NCBI GenBank assembly: GCA_002496565.1
Contig: DAKJ01000017.1
Location: 176,366 to 193,997, forward strand
DNA: 17,632 nt
Origin: Methanosarcina sp. UBA289
Lineage (GTDB): Archaea; Halobacteriota; Methanosarcinia; Methanosarcinales; Methanosarcinaceae
Direction of reading: 5' to 3'
Under the pieces are notes generated by a model. That model had not been told where the DNA came from, did not search any database, and saw nothing but the letters and a program-made list of their open reading frames with translations. A program made the translations under genes and the position numbers. Below, one piece after another: positions 6,633-12,639 of this stretch (position 1 is its first letter; each line of letters starts with the position of its first letter).

Positions 6633-9600
6633 GTGACCGGCAACAACGATCAAACAGAGAGTATATCAGAGCGGATCAAAAATGCTCTCGATATCGTAGA
6701 TGTTATAGGAAAGTCAGTAAAACTCACAAAGAGTTCCTTTGGAGAGTATACAGGTGCTACTTCTTCACTTAGTAAAAGTGGTGCCTCCCTCCACGTTGAC
6801 CGAAATTTGCAATTGTGGCATGATTTGTCTGGACGCGCTCAACCTGTGGGAGGTGACGTTTTTAGCTGGATAGCCTTCGAGCACGGTCTAAGTACAGATT
6901 CTGATTTCCCTCAAATTCTAAGAATAGCTGCAAGCATGGCAGGCATACCACTCGAAACACCCACGCCCGAACAAATTGAGAAAATTGAGAAAAAACAGCA
7001 AATACATAATATATTAACAAAAGCTGCTGAGATCTACCACTCATATCTTACACCCGAAATTAGAAATTACATTAACAAAAAATGGGGCATCAGTAACGAA
7101 ACTATAGACAGATTGAAAATAGGTTATGCTAAACCAGGTAAAGGCAACACTAATTTAGGAAAAATTGCTGATTCTGATGAATGGTTAGAGTCTGGTCTAT
7201 TTTCTGTTGCAAAGCTTGCAACTCCTGATGCTGCGGGACATGAGAAGGCATATGAAATTTTTAAAGGAAGAGTTGTATTTCCATACTGGCAGGGTGGAAA
7301 AGTTGTAAATTTTGCGGCTAGAGGAGATTTTACCGACCCTATAAATACGCCTGATAGTCAGTACGAGAAAAACGGAAACGACATTATAAAATACAAAAAA
7401 CTGCTTACACACAATGAAAAGCACCCTTATGTAGCAAGCTGTGTAAACAATTCATACTTATTTGGTGAGGACACTTTAAAGGGTAACGATTATTGCATTA
7501 TCACTGAGGGCATAGCTGACTCTATAGTATTAGTACAAAACGGATATCCTGTGCTTTCTCCAATAACAACTAAATTTGCAAAACATGATATAGAAAAGCT
7601 TCTCCAAGCAGCTAGAAGATTGAAAACAGTGTACATCTGCAACGATAATGAAGACAGCGGTGCAGGAGAAGATGGCGCAATTCGAACTGGAAAACTATTG
7701 ACCAATAACGGTTTAGACGTTAAAATTATGGTTTTGCCGAAAGGGGGCCTCAGCAAAATTGATGTTGCCGAGTTTTTCTTGACTCACACCAAAGATGAAT
7801 TTGAAGTAGTGAAAAGCCAGGCTAAAAAATTCATTCCCTTCATGCTAGAACAGGTTAAAAAGGACTGTGATCTGGTTGAAAAACAAAAACTTGCAATACA
7901 ATTCATTGAGGAGTATTTAACGGAAGTCTCTGAGCTTGACAGAGAAGCATACATAGACGAAAATATTAAAAAACATTTTGGTTTCACACGAGAACAGATT
8001 AACACTATTAAGCAAAATGTGAACAAAAAAGTAAAGAAAATTCAAACGACAGAAAAGCCTAGCGAACTGTTTAATAATATTTCTGGATTTGATCAATTCA
8101 TATTGAGAGATAACGGTATTTTCAAAATGACTTTTGATAAAGAAGGAGGTCTGCACGAAAAAAGAATTACTGCATCTCACTGCAGTGTTGTTGCAATTGG
8201 GAGAAATATTGACACGCGAGAACTACTCTACAAGCTGAGGATTCAAGACTTAAAAGGTGCTGAAACTTTCATATGGAAGACTACAGGCGCTTTAATGAAA
8301 AAAACAGAAGTATTAAAGCTGCAAGAGGTAGGTATGCATTTCAAAGAGGTTGATGCAAATGACGTAATTGAATACCTGGATGCTTACATAGTTCGAGCGA
8401 GCAATAGTCTGAAAGAAGAGTTTACTGTATCGACAGGAGGGTGGAAGAAAAACTTCAGCATGTACGTCATAGGGAATAGGTGTATTACTTCAGATAGCGT
8501 TTCTGAGATAGTTCAAATGGAAAACCCAACAGCAATTAACTTTGAAGTCCAAGGCACTTTAGAAGATTGGGTAAAAGGAGCGAAATATATAATAGACTAC
8601 CCTGCGGTTAGATTCAAAGTTTACAATGCGTTTGCAGCAACACTCTTAAGAATGTTGAAACTAACTTCTTACTTGGTTGACAATCACGTTGAAACAGGCA
8701 GACTCAAATCGGTCAGCAATGCTCTAGCAGCAGGATGTTTTGGGAAACCGTGGGCTCAACAAGTAGCAGGCAGTTCCACATCAGTGGGTGTCTTGGGGAT
8801 GCTAACGTACTGTATCGACATACCAACTTTCATGGATGAAACCAGCCAAAATGTTGAGACAGCCCGAAAACTCGCTTATTCAGTGGGAAACGCAGGGAAG
8901 AGAGTTAAAGGAAAAAGTGACGGCAAAGCAGGAATAGTGATTCCTTCAGAGATGTCAACCGTGCTTTTAATGACAGGGGAAAATCCTATAATCCCTGAAA
9001 ATTCAAATGGGGGAGAAGATGTGAGAGTTTTACCATTAACGGAGGGTGTAAGTGCAAAACTTTCCCCTGAAGATATCAGTTCAATGGAGTTGTTACTTTC
9101 TGAAAACTATGGTCATATAATTGTACCATTCATCCAAGAAGTACTCAAACGCCGCAATGAAATCCCTGACATCTTCAGACAAAATTTAATACAGCTTCCG
9201 GCTTCCAACAGCATTTCTGAAGATCGTGTTAAAAAACAATATGCAGTGGCAGCGACAGCAGGAGTAATACTTGAAAAAATTTTCGAAAACATTGGAATAA
9301 CTCCAATGAATCCATTAGAAACAGTAACAAAATATTATGAAATGAATGTAGCTCGCCAAGGATTTACACCTGATCATATTAAAATATTAAGATCAGTTTA
9401 TAACTGGTATGCAGCAAATGCAGTATATTTTGAAGATGATCTTGAAACTGAGAACGGCAAAAAAACAGTCAATCATACTCGATATGGATGGATGCGTGAT
9501 TTCATAAGTCATGGGCAGTGTGTGTGTTTCATTGAAAACCCGCTTAAGGATCACATCTCAAAAGAATTTGGGGCAAATAAGTATGAAACAGTAATGGAAG

Positions 9601-9878
9601 CTTGGAAAAATGAAAATATATTAATCGCCACAGTTAAAAATGAAAAAGGCAAATTAAGGAAAATTAAGACCAAGGAAATAAAAGTTTCACATGAAGGTAA
9701 GTCGCGAATACAGGTAATTGCAGTTCCACTACAAACGTTCATGGAAAAACTAGACATTTTTGAACTGGAAGCATCAAAAATAGAAAAACAACCTGATGCA
9801 TATCAAATAACGCTTGATGCATCTAGGGGATCTGCAAACACTGAAACTATAATTGAAGCACAAGCAGCAGAAGCATAA
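6633..9878 (+). CDS. Primase/helicase-like replication protein
   Basis: A 1081-aa protein read as a DnaG-type primase fused to a DUF927-type helicase domain, probably the element's replication initiator. The start is GTG, with GAGGGGGG about 7 nt upstream. Residues 10-90 align in layout with a DnaG zinc-binding module (IVDVIGKSVKLTKSS, HVDRN, LWHDLSGR, GGDVFSWIAFEHGL), but the Cys/His zinc ligands are absent. A TOPRIM domain follows: acidic E292 in ITEGIAD and the D338-N-E-D cluster in ICNDNED. A linker leads to the DUF927-like ATPase region: VAGSSTSVGVLGML (711-724) at the P-loop position, PTFMDET (Walker B, D735/E736), YSVGNAGKRVKG and the LLMTGENP sensor strand. The P-loop lacks the usual Gly-Lys-Thr/Ser. 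A clear terminator follows the stop. The iteron-rich origin immediately downstream supports a role in plasmid or virus replication. Confidence 0.8.
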   Translation: MTGNNDQTESISERIKNALDIVDVIGKSVKLTKSSFGEYTGATSSLSKSGASLHVDRNLQLWHDLSGRAQPVGGDVFSWIAFEHGLSTDSDFPQILRIAASMAGIPLETPTPEQIEKIEKKQQIHNILTKAAEIYHSYLTPEIRNYINKKWGISNETIDRLKIGYAKPGKGNTNLGKIADSDEWLESGLFSVAKLATPDAAGHEKAYEIFKGRVVFPYWQGGKVVNFAARGDFTDPINTPDSQYEKNGNDIIKYKKLLTHNEKHPYVASCVNNSYLFGEDTLKGNDYCIITEGIADSIVLVQNGYPVLSPITTKFAKHDIEKLLQAARRLKTVYICNDNEDSGAGEDGAIRTGKLLTNNGLDVKIMVLPKGGLSKIDVAEFFLTHTKDEFEVVKSQAKKFIPFMLEQVKKDCDLVEKQKLAIQFIEEYLTEVSELDREAYIDENIKKHFGFTREQINTIKQNVNKKVKKIQTTEKPSELFNNISGFDQFILRDNGIFKMTFDKEGGLHEKRITASHCSVVAIGRNIDTRELLYKLRIQDLKGAETFIWKTTGALMKKTEVLKLQEVGMHFKEVDANDVIEYLDAYIVRASNSLKEEFTVSTGGWKKNFSMYVIGNRCITSDSVSEIVQMENPTAINFEVQGTLEDWVKGAKYIIDYPAVRFKVYNAFAATLLRMLKLTSYLVDNHVETGRLKSVSNALAAGCFGKPWAQQVAGSSTSVGVLGMLTYCIDIPTFMDETSQNVETARKLAYSVGNAGKRVKGKSDGKAGIVIPSEMSTVLLMTGENPIIPENSNGGEDVRVLPLTEGVSAKLSPEDISSMELLLSENYGHIIVPFIQEVLKRRNEIPDIFRQNLIQLPASNSISEDRVKKQYAVAATAGVILEKIFENIGITPMNPLETVTKYYEMNVARQGFTPDHIKILRSVYNWYAANAVYFEDDLETENGKKTVNHTRYGWMRDFISHGQCVCFIENPLKDHISKEFGANKYETVMEAWKNENILIATVKNEKGKLRKIKTKEIKVSHEGKSRIQVIAVPLQTFMEKLDIFELEASKIEKQPDAYQITLDASRGSANTETIIEAQAAEA

Positions 9879-9906
9879 ATCTGCAACTTACACTAACTCT
9901 TTTTCA

Positions 9907-9948
9907 TCTACTCAAGGACATCTTGGAACCTTGAGTAGAACCTTTTTT
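9907..9948 (+). terminator. Intrinsic terminator of the replication operon
   Basis: TCTACTCAAGG (9907-9917) pairs perfectly with CCTTGAGTAGA (9929-9939) around an 11-nt loop, and a run of six T (9943-9948) follows. It lies 29 bp after the primase-like stop codon. Confidence 0.8.
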
Positions 9949-9989
9949 CTAAAACTATTTCCTCTCAACAAAGAGACTTTTTTATTCGC

Positions 9990-10165
9990 GCCGGACTCAG
10001 CGGACTAACGCCGGACTAGAAAAAACCCAAAAAAAAAACAATTGCGTGAAACACACTATACTACTAATTAATTAACTAATACTAATACAAATAATATACT
10101 ATACTATACTAAATCTCCCTCAGTTGTTTTTTCTTGTGCCGGACTCGCCGGACTAACGCCGGACT
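9990..10165. repeat. Two triple-iteron modules flanking the AT-rich tract
   Basis: The 28-bp arrangement iteron-C-iteron-AAC-iteron occurs at 9990-10017 and again at 10138-10165. The only differences are two bases in the middle iteron of the first copy (AGCGGACT instead of GCCGGACT). Conserved spacing and spacer bases point to one protein assembly binding each module. Confidence 0.8.
10022..10116. other. AT-rich tract, candidate DNA unwinding element
   Basis: A very AT-rich stretch of short ACTAAT and ATACT repeats fills the interval between the two triple-iteron modules. This is the arrangement expected for a site that melts when an initiator binds on both sides. Confidence 0.55.
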
Positions 10166-10198
10166 GAAAAATAGGGGGGTGTCCGGCGTTAAAAACGT

Positions 10199-10549
10199 TA
10201 TCAGCAAGTAGTTTTTACCCTTCCGCCGGACACGCCGGACAGGTTTTTACAGTTTCTATAGAATTTTTTTTCCTTCAGTACTCTGAGTTTCTGCTTTGTT
10301 TGGATGAAACTGTGTGTGTGAAAATTCTCAAAATATTTTACGATTTTTTCAATTTTTTAGTCCGGCTGTCCGGCGCAAGCCTCTACATAACGATTTAGGC
10401 TAACCTAACTGTCCGGCGTGTCCGGCGGAGGAAATTCGCAGTGTCTCCCAACAATTAAAACAAGCTTTGCTAATTGTCCGGCGCATTTTTACCCCTGTCC
10501 GGCGTAAAAGAATCGCTATCAGCAAGTAGTTTTTACCCTTCTGCCGGAC
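10199..10549. repeat. 33-bp direct repeat in the origin region
   Basis: The segment at 10199-10231 recurs at 10517-10549 with one mismatch (C at 10224, T at 10542). Each copy starts TATCAGCAAGTAG and ends in an iteron. A shorter partial copy (GGTTTTTACCCTGCC) lies near 10720-10734. The two full copies bracket all seven inverted iterons except the one at 10181. Confidence 0.75.
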
Positions 10550-10659
10550 TCGCAAGCCATGCAGGAAGGGGTAGTTCACGGAATTTTTCTATTCTTCTGT
10601 CTAATAATCTAAACCTGTTGTCCGACTAAAAATCTATTCCACACATAAGCAAAAAAAAA

Positions 10660-10702
10660 TTTCACACACACAGTATATAAACAAAAGGATGTGTGTGTGA
10701 AA
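10660..10702. repeat. Inverted GT-repeat around a TATA box
   Basis: TTTCACACACACA (10660-10672) and TGTGTGTGTGAAA (10690-10702) are a perfect 13-bp inverted repeat. The 17-bp spacer contains TATATAAA. The right-arm motif TGTGTGTGTGAAAA also occurs at 10311-10324. This may be an operator-flanked promoter or a cruciform-forming origin element. Confidence 0.5.
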
Positions 10703-10808
10703 AAATATAGTAAAATGGATTGGTTTTTACCCTGCCACCTGACACCACGTTTAGACAGTTGTTGTTGACTCTGCCCTACATACCCTGCATTGCTGCTGTT
10801 TTTGACAT

Positions 10809-10852
10809 ATATATAGGGATTTCAAAATAGAATACGTCAAATCCCTATATAT
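10809..10852. repeat. 14-bp perfect inverted repeat
   Basis: ATATATAGGGATTT (10809-10822) and AAATCCCTATATAT (10839-10852) pair perfectly around 16 nt. No T-run follows, so a protein-binding or cruciform site is more likely than a terminator. Confidence 0.6.
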
Positions 10853-11042
10853 TCTAACTCACTTGAGGTATTGCCCTTAATTACTTTTCATTTCAATTTT
10901 AAGTTCTACACACTGTTTTTCATAGTCCGGTGAATCTATAGATATGCGAACATGACTATAAACTTTTCTCTATTTATAAACGAAACCTTTATAACTTATT
11001 AACTTTCCTTATTAGGCTAATATTAATAAATAATTAGACAAA

Positions 11043-11083
11043 ATATTTATATAGATTAGGGTACATATAATATAATGGAGAGT
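11043..11083 (+). promoter_or_regulatory. Promoter and RBS of the 11089 gene cluster
   Basis: ATTTATATAG at 11044-11053 is a good archaeal TATA box. A start about 25 bp downstream would leave a very short leader. GGAGAG at 11077-11082 is the ribosome binding site, 6 nt before ATG 11089. Confidence 0.55.
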
Positions 11084-11088
11084 GAAAA

Positions 11089-11271
11089 ATGGACGCACCC
11101 GTTAGTTTCATTGGATTCAACGAATCGAAAATCAAAAGAGTGGTAATTGATCGCCCCCTGGCGAACGACGAACTAAAATATCATCGGATTCGAGTCGGCG
11201 TTGATATTCTAAGGGATTACGATCCAGCCTTACACGAATTTGAGATCATAAGAAAAAATAAGGAAAGTTGA
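11089..11271 (+). CDS. Hypothetical 60-aa protein
   Basis: First gene of the rightward cluster, with a strong GGAGAG ribosome binding site and a TATA box at the expected place. The product begins MDAPVSFIGFNESKIKRVVI and is mixed alpha/beta and highly charged, with an Arg/Asp-rich middle (RIRVGVDILRDYDP) and no membrane helix. No family is recognised. It is followed after 53 bp by the next gene in the same direction. A small soluble element-encoded protein, perhaps a regulator, is all that can be said. It ends in TGA. Confidence 0.65.
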   Translation: MDAPVSFIGFNESKIKRVVIDRPLANDELKYHRIRVGVDILRDYDPALHEFEIIRKNKES

Positions 11272-11324
11272 AAAAGAGATACATGGCTTTGTCCGTGTGA
11301 AAAATGAAAAGGGGTTGAAAAACA

Positions 11325-11609
11325 ATGACCGGAAAAACATTAACACTTGAAGAATTTAAGGAAGTTGGGACCGAGATGAGTTTTCTTGCTAATCGAATGA
11401 CTCATCTTTATGTTAAAATCACTAACGGCAACGGCAAAGAAAGAGACGCTGCAAAATTGTTAAAATCAGCTTTGAAAAGTTTTGGTAGTGCCCGCTCAAA
11501 GTTGGAAGACCAGATGTTTGAGAAATTTGGTGATCAGCCAGGCTCAGACATCAACACCTTCTACGGCAACACGTCGTTGCCTGCCGATATTCAAATAATT
11601 AAAAAATAA
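11325..11609 (+). CDS. Hypothetical 94-aa helical protein
   Basis: A predicted soluble, mostly helical protein: residues 7-30 (LEEFKEVGTEMSFLANRMTH) and 38-70 (KERDAAKLLKSALKSFG and on) look like two amphipathic helices, followed by a Gly/Asp/Asn-rich tail. A GGGGTTG about 8 nt upstream of the ATG is a plausible ribosome binding site. The gene lies between two co-directional genes with 53- and 69-bp gaps, probably one transcript. There are no Cys residues and no membrane segments. No family is recognised. Confidence 0.65.
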   Translation: MTGKTLTLEEFKEVGTEMSFLANRMTHLYVKITNGNGKERDAAKLLKSALKSFGSARSKLEDQMFEKFGDQPGSDINTFYGNTSLPADIQIIKK

Positions 11610-11678
11610 TAGTATCAGAAAATAATTCAAAATAGCTAAAAAAGTTGTTTGTAAATAAATTTTGGGGGTTGGGGTAAC

Positions 11679-12155
11679 ATGTCTGATGATATTCGATATT
11701 ACGCACTGATTATTCTTTTTGCTTTAGGAATGTTTGCTATAGATGATTTTCGTGGCATCACCCGCACCTGCTATGATGGTGCCGACGGTCACGAAATCGT
11801 TTTGCACAACAATAAAACCGCCGTCGATCCAACCTTTGAGCAGGTTAAGGCATTTGCCCGTGAAGATTTAACTAATACGAAAAAATATACGTCAAAATAT
11901 CAATGTGGCGACTTTTCGGAAGAGTTTCATGATAATGCTGAAGCTGCAGGCTATAAATGTGGGTGGGTATTCGTAGACCTAGAAAATGGACCCGAAGACC
12001 ACGCTTGTAATGTATTTAACACAACTGACGCCGGATTAGTATTCATAGACTGCACACATGGAGACTCTCGCGTGAGAGTTGCAAAAGGAGAGGAGTATAA
12101 ACCTAAGCACTATGAATCACTGGGTTTTGTATCAAATTATAACATTTTATGGTAA
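11679..12155 (+). CDS. Membrane-anchored transglutaminase-like protein
   Basis: A 158-aa protein with an N-terminal hydrophobic segment (residues 7-21, YYALIILFALGMFAI) that should act as a membrane anchor or uncleaved signal. The rest carries a transglutaminase/papain-like Cys-His-Asp arrangement in the right order: C76 in YQCGDFSEEFHDNAEAAGY, H108 in EDHACNVF and D124 in VFIDCTHGD. In this fold a Cys before a helix, a His on a strand and an Asp on the next strand form the active site for thiol protease, amidase or acyl-transfer chemistry. Extra Cys at 31, 94, 110 and 125 could form disulfides if the domain is outside the cell. GGGGTT upstream is the likely ribosome binding site. A role in envelope processing, virion entry or release is possible but inferred. 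T-rich tracts after the stop (12171-12226) suggest termination. Confidence 0.7.
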   Translation: MSDDIRYYALIILFALGMFAIDDFRGITRTCYDGADGHEIVLHNNKTAVDPTFEQVKAFAREDLTNTKKYTSKYQCGDFSEEFHDNAEAAGYKCGWVFVDLENGPEDHACNVFNTTDAGLVFIDCTHGDSRVRVAKGEEYKPKHYESLGFVSNYNILW

Positions 12156-12170
12156 ACATTCCATAAAAAA

Positions 12171-12226
12171 GTTCTTTTCTTTCTTTTTTCAAATTTCAGC
12201 ATAAATAGCCTTTTTTCTTTTTTCTT
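12171..12226 (+). terminator. T-rich termination tracts
   Basis: Several T-runs, including two of six T (12184-12189 and 12211-12216), follow the transglutaminase-like gene within about 70 bp. Archaeal RNA polymerase terminates at such U-rich tracts without needing a hairpin. The gap 12156-12324 otherwise holds only the next promoter. Confidence 0.5.
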
Positions 12227-12252
12227 CGAAAGCTTTAAATATACAAAAAGCC

Positions 12253-12291
12253 TATATTATATAACAGTAAAATTATTATTATACTGTTATA
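12253..12291 (+). promoter_or_regulatory. Promoter with 10-bp inverted repeat
   Basis: A TATA-type tract (TATATTATATAA, 12253-12264) is overlapped on its right by TATAACAGTA (12260-12269), which pairs exactly with TACTGTTATA (12282-12291). The repeat covers the expected transcription start, about 12285-12290, a classic operator position. It would control the SPOR-like gene and the giant gene behind it. Confidence 0.55.
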
Positions 12292-12324
12292 AAAATAAAA
12301 ATAAGTCCATATGGAGTGATTGGT

Positions 12325-12615
12325 ATGAAAAAAACAGGGAATTCCAAAAAAACCTATATTGTATCTGTAAACGTGAAAAACGGACCTTTTTCATCACAAA
12401 CCGCTGCAAAGCAGGCACAGGCTGTTTTAACTTCTCGCGGTATTTCAACATCAGTTGTAAAACATATCGCAAAAGGCTGGTTTTTCATTTCAATTGTGAA
12501 ATACAAGTGTCCCAATTCGTCAATCCGCGATAAAGTAATTCGTAACATTAACTCATTCTCAAAAACAAGCGGGATGTCTCCCTCCTTGGTGAAAATAACC
12601 TCTAAAATTGTTTAA
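12325..12615 (+). CDS. Small SPOR-like protein
   Basis: A 96-aa basic protein. I place the start at ATG 12325 because GGAG (12313-12316) lies 8 nt before it; an in-frame GTG at 12316 overlaps that ribosome binding site and is less likely. The pattern is strand (TYIVSVNVKNGPF), helix (SSQTAAKQAQAVLTSRG), strand (STSVVKHIA), strand (GWFFISIVKYK), helix (SIRDKVIRNINSF), strand (PSLVKITSKIV). This is the beta-alpha-beta-beta-alpha-beta order of SPOR-type domains, which bind glycan in bacteria. There is no signal peptide, so the resemblance may be to the fold only. The giant gene starts 24 bp downstream, so the pair are probably co-transcribed. Confidence 0.6.
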   Translation: MKKTGNSKKTYIVSVNVKNGPFSSQTAAKQAQAVLTSRGISTSVVKHIAKGWFFISIVKYKCPNSSIRDKVIRNINSFSKTSGMSPSLVKITSKIV

Positions 12616-12639
12616 TCATACCCAAAGGAGAGTGAAATT

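Larger units (their letters stand above)
9990..10549. repeat. Iteron array GCCGGAC (8 direct, 7 inverted)
   Basis: Exact GCCGGAC copies start at 9990, 10010, 10138, 10147, 10158, 10225, 10234 and 10543. Exact inverse copies (GTCCGGC) start at 10181, 10360, 10368, 10411, 10420, 10476 and 10497. The motif is often paired at 8, 9 or 11 bp start-to-start, close to one helical turn. Direct copies lie mainly on the left and inverted copies on the right, so the array is roughly dyad-symmetric. A degenerate copy (GTCCGAC) is at 10620-10626. Such arrays bind initiator proteins in plasmid and archaeal virus origins. Confidence 0.85.
9949..11042. other. Gene-free 1.1-kb region: probable replication origin
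   Basis: I see no gene here on either strand. The stretch holds 15 exact 7-bp iterons, two triple-iteron modules, an AT-rich unwinding-type tract, a 33-bp direct repeat and several inverted repeats, each listed separately. Position directly behind the replication gene and the mixture of GC-rich iterons in AT-rich DNA are typical of plasmid and virus origins. The right part (10700-11042) has fewer repeats: a 14-bp inverted repeat, a GTCCGGT at 10925-10931 and a 10-bp palindrome ATCTATAGAT at 10934-10943. Confidence 0.65.

Noticed and set aside
9990..10549. CRISPR array
   Set aside because: The repeats are only 7-8 bp, occur in both orientations and have irregular spacing; the iteron explanation fits better.
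10555..10611. Short ATG frame of 17 codons in the origin region
   Set aside because: Too short, no ribosome binding site, hydrophobic by chance in T-rich DNA.
12316..12324. GTG start for the SPOR-like gene
   Set aside because: The GTG overlaps the GGAG ribosome binding site that is correctly spaced for ATG 12325.
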